Both the position numbers and the translations under genes were made by a program. The notes beneath the pieces were generated by a model that did no database searches, had not been told where the DNA came from, and saw only the letters and a program-made list of their open reading frames with translations. Below are positions 15,001 to 20,185 of a stretch of DNA of 64,000 nucleotides, one piece after another. The first letter of the stretch is position 1, and every line of letters begins with the position of its first letter. The stretch is from Parvularculaceae bacterium (GTDB lineage Bacteria; Pseudomonadota; Alphaproteobacteria; Caulobacterales; Parvularculaceae): positions 62,001 through 126,000 of the forward strand of contig JAJFFV010000006.1 of the NCBI GenBank assembly GCA_021776475.1, given 5' to 3'.

Positions 15001-15702
15001 GATCTGATCATCGGCGGTGCTGGAGCGGATATACTGACCGGAAATTCAGGCAGTGATACCGTTTCTTACATCACATCCGATGCAGGTGTGATCGTCGACC
15101 TGCAAAATCAGACCGCGACAGGTGGTCACGCTACTGGAGATGTGATCTCCAGTTTTGAGAATGCTGCCGGTTCAAATTTTGCTGATACATTAACAGCAAC
15201 GAATGGTGGCCCCAGCACGTTGCAAGGGTTTGACGGGGACGACACTCTGAACGGTGGTGCCCTTGGGGACACCTTGGATGGTGGCGCTGGTTCTGACACA
15301 ATCTCGGGCAACAACGGCGATGACATGATCTTGGGTGGCGCCGCTGACGACATCTTAATGGGTGATGCCGGTGCTGACATTCTGGATGGCGGTGACGGCA
15401 GTGACACAATGTCTGGCGGCGGTGCCGACGGTGCAATCGACACCTTTGTCTTCGAAATGACAACTGGTGTTTCCGATCAGGATATCATCACTGACTTCCA
15501 GGACGGCGAGGACCTGATGGATGTCTCAAGCTTCGGGTTCACCGACATCGGTGATTTCGTTTCAATAGCTGCCTCAGGCGGCGGCGTCGACACCGTTATC
15601 ACATTAATCGATGGCGGCGGTGTTACACAAAGCATCCTCCTGCAGGGCGTAGCGGTTGCTGATGTCGACAACACCGATTTCATCTTTGCTGCACTTGGTT
15701 GA
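1..15702 (+). CDS. Giant repetitive RTX-type secreted/surface protein (5' partial)
   Basis: The frame is open from base 1, so the true start lies upstream; 5,233 residues are visible before the TGA at 15700. Nearly the whole length is a degenerate repeat of about 20 residues. Two unit types tend to alternate, one like ITGDIDLGDGTNTLTN and one like ITGNITTGSGDDTVTN. The G-x-G-D-D-T-hydrophobic-x-N half resembles the RTX calcium nonapeptide GGxGxDxUx. The last 420 residues carry canonical RTX repeats and a type I secretion C-terminal domain. Residue use is extreme: I noticed only about five Cys, about five Lys and one Trp (in the segment near 1678), with abundant Asp, Asn, Gly and Thr. This fits a calcium-stabilised parallel beta-roll or solenoid secreted by an ABC transporter, acting as an adhesin, S-layer or matrix fibre. 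No secretion genes lie in the window. Function is inferred; the repeat structure is seen directly. Confidence 0.9.
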   Translation: MTGEVFTGANNDTFTNEAGGLVVGTVNLGIDLGGGDLLENAGTIDGDVTGATFTVNNMSGGSIGEIGGTTSTIDNDGSVTDVTSTSATITNDGTVTNIEAGTLDLTNNAAGTVDLIDVSSALIVNSGAIGSGGIASDDLDLTNSGSITGNINTTDTTTIDNSGSITGNITTKLGDDILVNSGSIVGSINLSGGDNQIVNTSSGSIVGDITTAFGTDAFTNSGSITGTIFVGSNSDTFTNESSGLVVGMVDLGNGNDLLDNNGGSIDGGVSAGTGSDTVNNIEGGDITGDIDLGDGTNTLTNDNSTITGGITGGSGDDTIDNIDSTITGDIDLGEGNNTVNETSSGEETINGNITTGSGDDAVNVSNGTINGNVNLGDGTNTISIVDGTITGSSIDTGSDDDFLDNLRGTINGEEGSSNSINLGNGINTIDNNQGTINASVTTGTGDDDFSNSEGGSVTGAVDLGGGANTLSNSGGADIAGNITTGVGDDTVDNIEGSTITGDIDLGDGTNTLTNTDSTITGGITGGSGDDTVDNIDSTITGDIDLGEGNNTINEFGSGGMWPPRTINGNITTGSGSDAVNVSNGTINGNIDLGGGDDFVSNFNGTITGDIDLGEGNNTLTETSGFGEDTINGNVMAGAGDDSVTVSNGTINGTVNLGDGTNTFDNFGGLISGSGITTGSGDDTLSNQFGTINGTEGGSTSINLGDGTNTINNNGGSITGSITTGMNDDTLTNQEFSSITGDIDLGDGNNTLNSSGTSDITGNISTGTGLDSIRNTASTITGDINMGAGNDTLVNETNAELTGTIMMGDGDDTLSNLESATITGAIDLGSGDNTLNNNSPAFITGNIVAGDGDDTVINRESSTITGNIDLGNSNEGGNSLTNNGTIIGNFTGGVNGDAVSNTNSGESTATIEGNIALGDGTNSLTNTGGDIRANMITGGSGTDTVNNTGEMTGEIVMGSGGGTMSTSIDLGDGNNSLDNSGFIMGSITAGTGDDDVTNTGTITGNINLGAGNNTITEGSGETINGNVTTLGGDDTMTVESGGAVNGNIDLGEGMNSFASSGTVTGNFVSGAGDDTFTNDNDFVGDINVGDGDNTVNNNGDITGNLVAGAGNDTIIFGTGATISGAVDPGTGENVVVGIALGGGTNNFTNTEIVEANVSGGAGMDTVDNSGTITGNVSLGDGTNIICNTGTITGMITTGAGMDTVKNDGGLITGDVSLGGEDDSYSNLNGGTLDGNLDFGAAGTNGDALTNDGTITGTISGDDLTITNNAASTLNSSISAGALDLTNNGDINGNIEATGLACVTNNTGATITGMITTGTADDKVDNFGTITGDIDLGGGADALDNNSGTIVGNIDMGADNDTVTNQEGGLIQGNVDLGDGTNSLTNSGGSTIEAAMVTAGTGDDTLTNSATITGVVAGSTPSASSINLGDGMNSVTNTSTGVIMATIETGAGDDTFINDGMIDNCVAGPATVINMGDGTNSLTNSGMIVGNIEAGTGDDTLTNTGTITGDINLGAGDNVIVEGASGMMMTINGNVTTLGGNDMMTVNSGGAVNGTIDLGDGTNSLSNSGTITGMITTGTGMDSVTNSGGSITGDVDTGAGSDTVTNASGGTITGDIALGEGANTLDNQNGTIIAAAISGGAGIDTLNNDSDINGGVDGSSGGTLASSVNLGSGNNDIDNTGNFSANVTTTSGDDTLDNNGGQIDGGDDGEVTLTATIDLGDGTNTLTNAEGGTIIADIFGGSGDDTVTNTDSTITGDIDLGEGNNSVTEEVTEELVATINGNITALSGNDSVTVNHGTINGNIDLGDGANSVTNNNGDITGTVTTGSGIDTFDNSGTMTGDISTGGDDDDFTNQTGGTVDGNIDFGASGEAGDMLTNDGDVMGIVSGDNITVDNTELGSITEVAGTVSDILNGGQIDSVSSSNATIDNSGNIDDISVGGLFLDNFGTVGAVSAGSATINNDGDIDSIDSGDLDLTNTGNVNGDITTTDTTAIDNDGGAITGKIDASASAADDTVLNQNGGMIEGEIDLGDGANSIMNLDTSSIVAEFISAGAGNDTLANDGLIEGLEGSSFGAMTSSVNLGEGDNSVTNTGQLTIDLVTGAGNDTLSNSGDLEGEDFGEGTDQALVNLGDGMNSVSNTGTGFMNVNLTTGAGNDTLTNTGGQINGDLDFGDGDNSLTNTASGSSGGNINASILFGSGSDSLLNEMGASINGTIDLGSGDNTLTNETASTITGTISAGGGNDTLMNTGTITGDINLGAGDNVIVEGASGMMMTINGDVTTLGGDDTMTVNSGGAVNGNINLGDGTNSLDNSGAITGNVTTGSGADTATVNTGGTIDGNIALGEGINILTNDGTVNADTITTGASADTLTNTGSLDGLTPGQEGETSVVVNLGNGNNMVINSGDMELDLTTGTGNDTLNNSGLLMGDQDGSSGGVNANVDLGSGVNTVINSGSMDVDLVTGADADTFTNQTGGEVNGSVDLGSGNNQIVNNGNSFDATLTTGNLDDQLTNTGIMNGTINLGDGTNLVTNNVGAMINASVTTGNGIDTFTNGGMIMGNVSLGGSGDTFTNNGTLTGDLDTGSGNDTVDVAGTLTGNTTMGDGNDTFTTTGSASVAGNIDLGNGTNTLSNAVGVTITGNVSAGTSGDSVNNSGTIIGAISLGNGVNVITNDAGATITGNVTTGTGPDTLTNNGTLSGDVDLGNGGDTLENTGTLTGMVQMGGGDDTVTNSSQITGDIDLGGGDNLLTNNSGATIDGNVMGGSGDDEVCNEGTINGTINLGGGNNTIKEGSGETIIGDIITLGGDDLVLNDFGTIMGNLSLGAGTNTVSNDGEFRGNISAAGSTTIANTATLTGVLAGSTPTTSMIMLGDGGSTITNSGDMTANFNTGEGDDSFTNMEGGTVTGDIDFNGVDMLGDSLTNDGDVVGMVLGDDFMVTNNVGGSISEVSGALSTIVNSGQIDLVTSGTSDITNSGTITTNVLVTSLTLLNNAGATTSDLNIEDGDITNDGSIGNISASDLILTNTGTVLSINVDGPATIDNSGTVDGSITAGLVSDVVDITNSGDINGSITTAAGDDIVNNTGTINGDIDLGDGNNTLTENSATTINGNITLGSGNDQVTVLGGAINGNISLGDGSNQIDNAGSIIGDITGGTGADTVNNTGNLDAGAGGSSGGILASSVDLGDGDNVVLNDGTMVVNITTGSGNDTLTNNSSLTGEVLGGSSGGTTRSSLDLGAGDDTVTNTATMLADINTGNDNDTVNNTTGATLDGSVTFSDGSNALNNDGSITGNIIGGNGNDTFNNTANGSIAGTITGGTGNNALNNSGAVNNNVSMAGGDDTIDNQTGGTITGNIELADGTNQLDNDGTITAATINGGTGADTLNNTANGVINNGEGATAITLGAGNNVVTNAGMITGSLTTLGGDDSFTNTGTFTGNIDLGDGNNTLTEGSGTTINGSVTTGTGADTVTVNSSGVLNGSLELGTGDDTVNNSGTLTGNITFDGGANTINNDGTFTGQIFAGGTVDIVNDGTMNADFFGGANDDSVTNNSAGTITGGVTLGEGNNTVVNGGAINTALLSAGAGNDSVTNTGTLNNTDGSSQTTVQLGAGNNSLTNSGTFNATFSGLGGDDTINNMTGGTMLGNISLMDGANTITNAGTITASGSVIGGGSGIDTLNNSGVITGAGGGAIAINFLDGDNVVDNSGTIIGTFTATTGNDSFTNTGTFTGNIDLGGGNNTLTEGSGTTITGNVTMAGGNDTVTVNAGGNIVGDISLGNGTNAVTNNAAGMISGAISGLAGIDTLMNSGAIVGNTDLGNGDNVISVMAAGTIMGTVTTGVGTDVMTNAGTVTGAVDLGGGANTLTNTGTLTGAVTTEAGDDTVTNSGAITGNISLGEGANSFIGMVGSTTIGDISAGGGNDTLTSDGTITGNIDLGDGANTITNTSATTIDGNITGGTGVDQVLNSGSIVNTTISLGLGNDLVSNVGTGSITGDIDLGNGDNTITNAAGATITGGITGGDNNDTVTTFGTLAGGNMVDLGDGSDSVSNSGSATANFNLGDGDDSFTNNAGATVTGNIDFDLVSESDSLDNSGTVAGSVSGDSFSVNNTSTGSIDEVAGQDSCVDNTGQIDSVTTDTTDIVNNSGGNIDSISVTSLLLDNAGSTGAIGAADADITNDGTITGDITTTDTTSITNNAGAAITGNITTGATDDALMNTGTITGDIDLGAGNNTITEGGGTTITGNVSAAGGNDTFTVNSGGNVMGNINLGDGTNSLTNDGTVRGNFTGGANGDTITNNATLTGALAGSTPTNAVIGLGLGADTFTNNGSVMADLNTGDGGDTVNNSGEGTATFTGSITFGNGSNTLTNDGTVTGNITGGTNDETMTNNGTINGDIDFSTNASEGTDLLTNNSSVEGTVMGASFTVNNAGSIDEIGGGTSSTSNNEGTITDITSTDATITDNSGTITNIEVGTLDLTNDNGTVDTIDASTSATIDNDNSITGTINSGGTLDITNDGTIGGAITATGATTITNNATGAINNDITTGAADDTVQNLGTITGNIDLGDGANTLINNSSMTIDGTVTGGANIDTVANVGGTITNTTIDLGGGDDVLTSSSAEGVGGVINGSIMAGAGADSITVEGVGSVTGDIDLGTGADALTMNGGTITGNITSTDGSTLTLNAGTVIGMITLGAGVDTITLSTGSTITGDVDLGDGNNSLTVNGGTLITGDVTGGAGDDTVLIDVGGTVTGNIDLGAGDNTLTNNSSMTINGNVLFGNGTNMFTNNGSVNGDITFGDGTTNFTNTGTITGNVDLGAGDNVFNGAGGTINGTLTSQGGNDTLTGGAGDDILDGGAGNDTLNGGGGNDILIGGAGGDALNGDAGTDTISYAGSLAGVTIDLGVGSAAGGDATGDSFTSIENVIGSGNVDTLTGDANDNTLEGGDGADVLDGAGGTNTVSYASSDAGVDVNLDTNTVSGGDAEGDTISNFANVTGSAFDDLLTAGSTGGTLMGLGGDDTIIGGAADDLIIGGAGADILTGNSGSDTVSYITSDAGVIVDLQNQTATGGHATGDVISSFENAAGSNFADTLTATNGGPSTLQGFDGDDTLNGGALGDTLDGGAGSDTISGNNGDDMILGGAADDILMGDAGADILDGGDGSDTMSGGGADGAIDTFVFEMTTGVSDQDIITDFQDGEDLMDVSSFGFTDIGDFVSIAASGGGVDTVITLIDGGGVTQSILLQGVAVADVDNTDFIFAALG
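100..515 (+). repeat. Higher-order module copy A in the giant gene
   Basis: Translates to a block without the LGDG/GSGDD pattern: VTGATFTVNN, then GSIGEIGG, then short alternations such as SATITNDGTV and GTLDLTN, ending with a TTDTTTIDN segment. The same order of elements recurs at copies C to F; copy B is shorter. Confidence 0.75.
3685..3960 (+). repeat. Higher-order module copy B (short) in the giant gene
   Basis: Starts with the marker GNLDFG...GDALTNDG and continues GTISGDDLTITNN, then SAGALDLTNNGDINGN. It lacks the GSI-EVAG segment present in the other copies, so it appears to be a shortened version. Confidence 0.65.
4540..4583 (+). repeat. 44-bp exact repeat, first copy
   Basis: Identical over 44 bases to 6766-6809, coding for GDNVIVEGASGMMMT. 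The flanks stay similar but carry synonymous changes. Most other units in the gene share only protein-level similarity, so this pair points to a more recent duplication or gene conversion. Confidence 0.85.
5560..6000 (+). repeat. Higher-order module copy C in the giant gene
   Basis: Marker GNIDFG...GDMLTNDG, then GIVSGDNITVDN, GSITEVAG, and the run ending in TTTDTTAIDN. It matches copies A and E in carrying the TTDTT element. Confidence 0.75.
6766..6809 (+). repeat. 44-bp exact repeat, second copy
   Basis: Second copy of the identical 44-base segment at 4540-4583, about 2.2 kb away in the same reading frame. Confidence 0.85.
8675..9200 (+). repeat. Higher-order module copy D in the giant gene
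   Basis: Marker GDIDF...GDSLTNDG, then GMVLGDDFMVTNN, GSISEVSG and a series of short N-x-G/I-x-x-I alternations without the LGDG core. Confidence 0.75.
12160..12570 (+). repeat. Higher-order module copy E in the giant gene
   Basis: Marker GNIDFD...DSLDNSG, then GSVSGDSFSVNN, GSIDEVAG, and the TTTDTTSITN segment. It holds one of the few cysteines of the protein (QDSCVDN). Confidence 0.75.
13100..13570 (+). repeat. Higher-order module copy F in the giant gene
   Basis: Marker GDIDFS...TDLLTNN, then GTVMGASFTVNN and GSIDEIGG, followed by TDITSTDATITD and GTLDLTNDNG. It is closest in wording to copy A at the left edge of the window. Confidence 0.75.
14437..15699 (+). other. Canonical RTX repeats and type I secretion C-terminal domain of the giant protein
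   Basis: From 14437 the 20-residue pattern gives way to classic tandem GGxGxDxLx nonapeptides (for example GGAGDDILDGGAGNDTLNGG). Between them sit three copies of a linker of the type SYxxSxAGVxVDL..GGxAxGDxxxxxEN..GS, at about 14590, 14800 and 15065. The last ~85 residues (from about 15445) read DTFVFE...DIITDFQDGEDLMDVS...DFIFA, the pattern of M10/serralysin-type C-terminal secretion domains. In the family these repeats bind calcium after export through a TolC-linked ABC transporter; the uncleaved C-terminus carries the secretion signal. Confidence 0.88.
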
Positions 15703-15732
15703 TAAGCGTTAGCCTCAACAAAAACGATTTGC

Positions 15733-15763
15733 CATTATGGCCCGCTATTGGCGGGCCATAATG
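15733..15763 (+). terminator. Perfect inverted repeat after the giant gene
   Basis: Arms CATTATGGCCCGC (15733-15745) and GCGGGCCATAATG (15751-15763) pair perfectly over 13 bp around a 5-base loop TATTG, 30 bases after the stop codon. There is no strong T-run on the 3' side, so it is either a Rho-independent terminator with a weak tract or an mRNA 3'-end stabiliser. Confidence 0.6.
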
Positions 15764-15813
15764 CATTCGAGGCGCGTGACAGGTGCATCAGCCTCCGCCA
15801 AACTGCGGTACCC

Positions 15814-18303
15814 ATGGCTAATATACAGACAAATCCACTTCCACCTGTCTTCGCGGACTGGTTTGCCGGCCGCGGCTGGCAGTTGCGCCCGCATCAAGCA
15901 GCGCTTTTAAAAAAGGCGAGGGCCGGCAAATCAGCCCTGCTGATCGCCCCGACCGGCGGCGGTAAGACGCTCGCCGGATTTTTGCCGTCACTGATCGAAC
16001 TGGCCGAAAATCCGTCACTGAAACCCCGTCTGCATACGCTCTATATCTCACCCTTAAAAGCGCTCGCCGTCGATATCGCCCGAAACCTCGAGACCCCGGC
16101 TATGGAAATGGGTTTGCCAATTAATATCGAGACCCGCACCGGCGACACGCCCTCCCACAAAAAACAGCGCCAACGCCACACCCCGCCTGATATTCTTTTG
16201 ACCACGCCGGAGCAGGTGGCATTGTTGATCGCGCATCCCCAGGCAGAAGACCTCTTCGGCGGTCTCCAATGCGTCATTCTCGATGAGCTGCATGCGCTGG
16301 TCACCAACAAGCGCGGCGACCTCTTGAGCCTCGGCCTTGCCCGGCTCTGGCAACTGGCACCCGAAATGCGCACTGTTGGTCTCTCCGCCACCGTGCCGGA
16401 AATCGAGCCCTTGCGGCGCTGGCTCGTCCCCCAGCGAAGACCCAAAACAAAAGCGCTCGCCGACCTCATCGAAGGGCAGGGCGGCGCCGAGCCGAACATT
16501 CAACTGCTGCCGACAAAAGAGCGGATCCCGTGGCAGGGACACATGGCACGCCATGCGTATACGGAAGTGTACGAAGCGATTAAAACTGCCAAAACCGCTC
16601 TTGTCTTCACCAACACGCGCCTGCAGGCCGAAGTGATTTTTGCGGCATTGTGGCAGATCAATGAAGATGCGCTGCCGATCGCTCTGCATCATGGGTCGCT
16701 GGATGTGGGCCAACGCCGTAAGGTGGAGGCCGCTATGGCCGCTGGAAGCCTGCGCGCTGTCGTTTGCACCTCGACGCTCGATCTCGGGATCGACTGGGGC
16801 GAGGTCGATCTGGTGATCCAGGTCGGTGCTCCGAAAGGCTCCTCCCGGCTCATTCAGCGTATTGGCCGCTCCAATCATCGCTTTAACGAACCCTCGCGCG
16901 CGCTCCTCGTTCCCGCCAACAGGTTTGAAGTGCTGGAGTGCCAGGCTGCCTGTGAAGCGGTCCGTGAGAACGCTCTTGATGGTGAACCGCCGCGCGAAGG
17001 CGGGCTTGATGTTCTGGCCCAGCACATCTGGGGCATCGCCTGCGCCCATCCATTCAGCCCGGATGATCTCCATACAGAAATAAAATCCGCCTGGCCCTAC
17101 CGCGATCTCTCCCGTGAGACCTTCGATCAGGCGCTCGAATTTATTGCGACTGGCGGCTATGCCCTCAAAGCCTATGAGCGCTTCCGCCGGATCGTTCCGG
17201 CGGGCGAGGGCAAAATGAAAATCCGCGATGGCCGCGCTGTCCAGCAATACCGACTCAATGTTGGCACAATCATTGAAGCCCAAACGATCACTCTCCGCCT
17301 TGGCTCAATCCGCAAGGGTAAGGACGGCAAAGCTTATAGCCAGTTGAAGCGTCTCGGCCGCAAACTTGGCACCGTTGAGGAGTGGTTCATCGATCATTTG
17401 TCGCCCAAGGATACCTTCCTGTTTGGTGGGGAAGTCCTGCGCTTTCAGGGCATCCAGGACGGTGAGGCCTTTGTTACCCGCGCTCAAGGCAATGAGGCGA
17501 GCGTGCCGTCATGGGCTGGTGGCAAGTTCCCGCTGACGACCTATCTTGCCTCCCGCGTCCGTCAGATGATCAATACGCCGGAAAGCTGGCAGGCGCTCCC
17601 GGATCAGGTGCGGGAATGGCTTGAGCTTCAGCGCCTCAAGTCAATCCTTCCGAAAGCGGATGAATTATTAATTGAGACCTTTCACCACAAGGATAAGCAT
17701 TTCTTGGTCTGCTATCCGTTCGATGGCCGTCTCGCGCATCAGTCGCTGGGCATGCTCCTCAGCCGCCGGCTGGAGCGCGCTGGTGTCCAGCCGCTCGGTT
17801 TCTGCCCAACCGAATATGCGCTTTCCATCTGGGCCCGCAAGGATATGGAAGAAGTTGATATGGCGGCCCTGTTTGATCAAGACATGCTGGGCGATGACTT
17901 AGAGACTTGGCTCGCCGATGCTGCCCTGATGAAACACACATTCCGCAATTGCGCGATCATCGCCGGTCTGATTGAGCGCCGTCATCCAGGTGAGCGCAAA
18001 TCAGGCCGTCAGGTGACGTTTTCAGCCGATCTCATCTATGATGTTCTGCGCGAACACGAGCCTGATCATATTTTGTTAAAAGCAGCGTGGACGGATGCTT
18101 CGGGCGGGTTTCTCGATATTGGCCGTCTCTCGGCGCTTCTTGCCCGCGTGCAGGGCCATCTCAACCATATTCACCTGCCACAGGTCTCGCCTCTCGCTGT
18201 GCCAGTGATGATGGAAATTAACCGTGAGGCAATTAATGGCAGCGCTTCGGAGGCAATTCTCGAAGACCTACAGGCAGAGCTGCTGGCAGAAGTGACGGGT
18301 TAA
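15814..18303 (+). CDS. Ligase-associated DEXH-box DNA helicase (Lhr-like)
   Basis: An 829-residue superfamily 2 helicase of the Lhr type. From the chosen ATG the motifs are: Walker A APTGGGKT (45-52), DELH box (157-160), SAT (191-193) and QRIGRSNH motif VI (348-355), followed by a long C-terminal region as in the ligase-associated DNA damage response helicase family. In that family the gene usually sits with an ATP-dependent DNA ligase, an exonuclease and the PdeM-like endonuclease; none is visible here. A TTG 66 bases upstream (15748) is in frame, but it lies inside the hairpin that follows the previous gene, so the ATG at 15814 is preferred. It has no clear ribosome site. Cytoplasmic DNA repair role inferred from the family. 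Confidence 0.9.
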   Translation: MANIQTNPLPPVFADWFAGRGWQLRPHQAALLKKARAGKSALLIAPTGGGKTLAGFLPSLIELAENPSLKPRLHTLYISPLKALAVDIARNLETPAMEMGLPINIETRTGDTPSHKKQRQRHTPPDILLTTPEQVALLIAHPQAEDLFGGLQCVILDELHALVTNKRGDLLSLGLARLWQLAPEMRTVGLSATVPEIEPLRRWLVPQRRPKTKALADLIEGQGGAEPNIQLLPTKERIPWQGHMARHAYTEVYEAIKTAKTALVFTNTRLQAEVIFAALWQINEDALPIALHHGSLDVGQRRKVEAAMAAGSLRAVVCTSTLDLGIDWGEVDLVIQVGAPKGSSRLIQRIGRSNHRFNEPSRALLVPANRFEVLECQAACEAVRENALDGEPPREGGLDVLAQHIWGIACAHPFSPDDLHTEIKSAWPYRDLSRETFDQALEFIATGGYALKAYERFRRIVPAGEGKMKIRDGRAVQQYRLNVGTIIEAQTITLRLGSIRKGKDGKAYSQLKRLGRKLGTVEEWFIDHLSPKDTFLFGGEVLRFQGIQDGEAFVTRAQGNEASVPSWAGGKFPLTTYLASRVRQMINTPESWQALPDQVREWLELQRLKSILPKADELLIETFHHKDKHFLVCYPFDGRLAHQSLGMLLSRRLERAGVQPLGFCPTEYALSIWARKDMEEVDMAALFDQDMLGDDLETWLADAALMKHTFRNCAIIAGLIERRHPGERKSGRQVTFSADLIYDVLREHEPDHILLKAAWTDASGGFLDIGRLSALLARVQGHLNHIHLPQVSPLAVPVMMEINREAINGSASEAILEDLQAELLAEVTG

Positions 18304-18343
18304 GTCGTCCTCGCTGCCCGGGGAGGTATCGGCGATCCCGGTG

Positions 18344-18562
18344 TTACCCGAAGAAATACATCAGCAGCGTGAAAGACAGAACAAAGCCCCCAAACAAGAT
18401 AAACATCTGCCGGCGGTGTTCTTTTTTCTCTTCGCTTTCTTCATAGGTCGCAGCGAGGCTCTTGCGCTGCTCTCTTAAATACATTGTCCGCTTGTCGCGA
18501 ATATCTTTTGCTCGAAATCCGCGCCCGACAAAATCACTGGAAAGTCTCAATTTGGTACCCAT
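18344..18562 (-). CDS. Small single-pass membrane protein, function unknown
   Basis: 72 residues. The first 50 are charged (Arg/Lys/Glu-rich, probably partly helical), and residues 53-71 form one hydrophobic segment ending in MYFFG. AGGAGA sits about 7 bases upstream of the ATG, which supports real translation. I do not recognise a family. The charge pattern suggests a cytoplasmic N-terminus with a C-terminal membrane anchor. It stands alone between the convergent helicase gene and the amidohydrolase. Confidence 0.7.
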   Translation of the reverse strand: MGTKLRLSSDFVGRGFRAKDIRDKRTMYLREQRKSLAATYEESEEKKEHRRQMFILFGGFVLSFTLLMYFFG

Positions 18563-18727
18563 GACGTTTCTCCTGGTGAGCTGTTACTCTCATAAGGAGC
18601 AAACCCCGTGCCAGATGGTAAGACTTTGTTAAGGATGAGGCTGACTTGAAAATGGGCTTGGGCCCCGGTTTTCCGGACGAACGAGTTGCCAAATGGTTAA
18701 TTTACGTGTGTGAGGTATCGTCGGTTC

Positions 18728-20185
18728 TCACTCCACGGTCGCTGATTTGGCGACAATCCTCTTGGTCAGGTTGACGGAAACAAAGTCAACCAGGGGCCGC
18801 TTGTAATACGCTTGATAGGCCTCAATTGCCTGGTCAAGATCTTCAACCGGATATAGTTTTCCGTCACGCACGACAGCGCGCAATGTGCCCAGATTGGCAA
18901 GATCCTGCGTCGGGTCCTTTTCAAAAACCAGCAAGTCCGCTGGTGCCCCTTCTCTGATATAGCCGAGCCACGGTACGCTAAAGTCGTTGCCGGCCCGCCG
19001 GGTGCCATAGGCCCAGATTTCCGGCAGGGGAATACCGGCCTCAGCAAATAACCGCATTTCCTGCCATAAGGAAATGCCAGGCGTGGTAAAAGGCAGGAGA
19101 TCGTCCGTACCGAGCATGAGGGGAATACCGGCTTCGTGAAGTTTGAGCACCAGCGACAATTTCTTTGGCAATCCGTCTCGCACCGTCTCAAAATCTGTTG
19201 CACTAATATTCCCGGACATGACGCCAGCAGCCGGATGCCACGCGGCATCTGTGAATAGTCGCGGCATCATAAGGGCTGCGGGGCTCTCTCTAGCCTTTTC
19301 AAAGTCTTCAAAATTGAGAAAATTCTTTGCCGCGCTCAGTGTCGGTGTATGGGTGATCGCGTTTGTCGCCGAGATTTGGACAACTTGCGCCAGGCGGGCC
19401 TCGTCAACTTGTCGCCAGTCGTGAAACCGTTGGAACTGTAAATTGGCACTACCCGGATCGACTGGTTTGGCGGTCCCCAGCAGGTGTTGGACATTCGGCA
19501 CCGGCGAGGATTCAAGCAACAGATCGGCTGGCACGTGCCCGATAACCGGCAAGCCAGCATTTTGTGCAGCGGCCACCAGGGCACGGGTTCTTGCCGCATC
19601 AAGCCCGTCATAGGCCTTCACGCAATTGGCGCCTTGCGCTTTCAGTTGATTGATAATGCCCGCTGCCTGTTCTGGCCTTTCAAGTACCAGCGTATTGGCC
19701 CATATCGACTTCCCCGCACCACCGACAAAGGCCCTGCATGAATTTATCCGGGGGCCAGGGTGCCCAGCCTCCGTAAATGCTTTAATCGCCGCCTGACTGC
19801 CGGTTCCATCTGTATCCCCGGCAACGCGGACAGTTGTGACGCCGTGGCGCAGATAAAGCAGGCCGACAAACTCGCTTAAGTGAAGCGGTGTTTGGTTCGG
19901 CAAATGAACATGCGCATTGATCAGGCCTGGCAGGACAAAGTGGTCTCTATACGGCGAATCAGGATCTGTCGCCGTACCCATTTCTTCGATACGCGCGATC
20001 TTGCCGCGAGCGATTAAGATACTGGCGCTCTCGGTTTTGCCGAGCATCGGCTCGATCACCCGGACATCGGTTAAGGCAAATTCATCCGAGGCTGCCGCAA
20101 GCATCGGCGGCGGTGCAAAAGACCAGACGGTATAACCGATAATGCCGATGAATAGCGCGAAGATGGCAACCAAAATTGCCTTCAT
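18728..20185 (-). CDS. Membrane-anchored amidohydrolase (imidazolonepropionase-like)
   Basis: 485 residues. Residues 2-22 are a hydrophobic signal or anchor, so the enzyme is probably periplasmic or membrane-tethered. Metal-site motifs of the amidohydrolase superfamily are visible: HVH (92-94) after a GLINAHVH turn, Lys190 in NCVKAY as the likely bridging residue, His217 in IGHVP, His234, and Asp361 in LGTDD. The family hydrolyses cyclic amides, dipeptides or similar C-N bonds; the substrate cannot be told. GGGAG lies about 10 bases before the ATG. Its upstream region (20186-20544) carries a bipartite element shared with the SDR gene at 31872. Confidence 0.85.
   Translation of the reverse strand: MKAILVAIFALFIGIIGYTVWSFAPPPMLAAASDEFALTDVRVIEPMLGKTESASILIARGKIARIEEMGTATDPDSPYRDHFVLPGLINAHVHLPNQTPLHLSEFVGLLYLRHGVTTVRVAGDTDGTGSQAAIKAFTEAGHPGPRINSCRAFVGGAGKSIWANTLVLERPEQAAGIINQLKAQGANCVKAYDGLDAARTRALVAAAQNAGLPVIGHVPADLLLESSPVPNVQHLLGTAKPVDPGSANLQFQRFHDWRQVDEARLAQVVQISATNAITHTPTLSAAKNFLNFEDFEKARESPAALMMPRLFTDAAWHPAAGVMSGNISATDFETVRDGLPKKLSLVLKLHEAGIPLMLGTDDLLPFTTPGISLWQEMRLFAEAGIPLPEIWAYGTRRAGNDFSVPWLGYIREGAPADLLVFEKDPTQDLANLGTLRAVVRDGKLYPVEDLDQAIEAYQAYYKRPLVDFVSVNLTKRIVAKSATVE

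Noticed and set aside
1296-15683. Many long minus-strand open frames (up to 821 residues, Pro/Ser/Val-rich) opposite the giant gene
   Set aside because: They are mirror images of the repetitive Gly/Asp/Thr/Ile codons on the plus strand, which rarely give stops on the other strand. They show no domains or ribosome sites and are interrupted at irregular points.
15748-15813. Upstream TTG start for the Lhr-like helicase
   Set aside because: It lies inside the loop and arm of the 13-bp hairpin and adds 22 residues unlike the family; the ATG at 15814 fits better.
16054-17283. 409-residue minus-strand frame inside the helicase gene
   Set aside because: Antisense shadow of a well-supported gene, with no recognisable domain.
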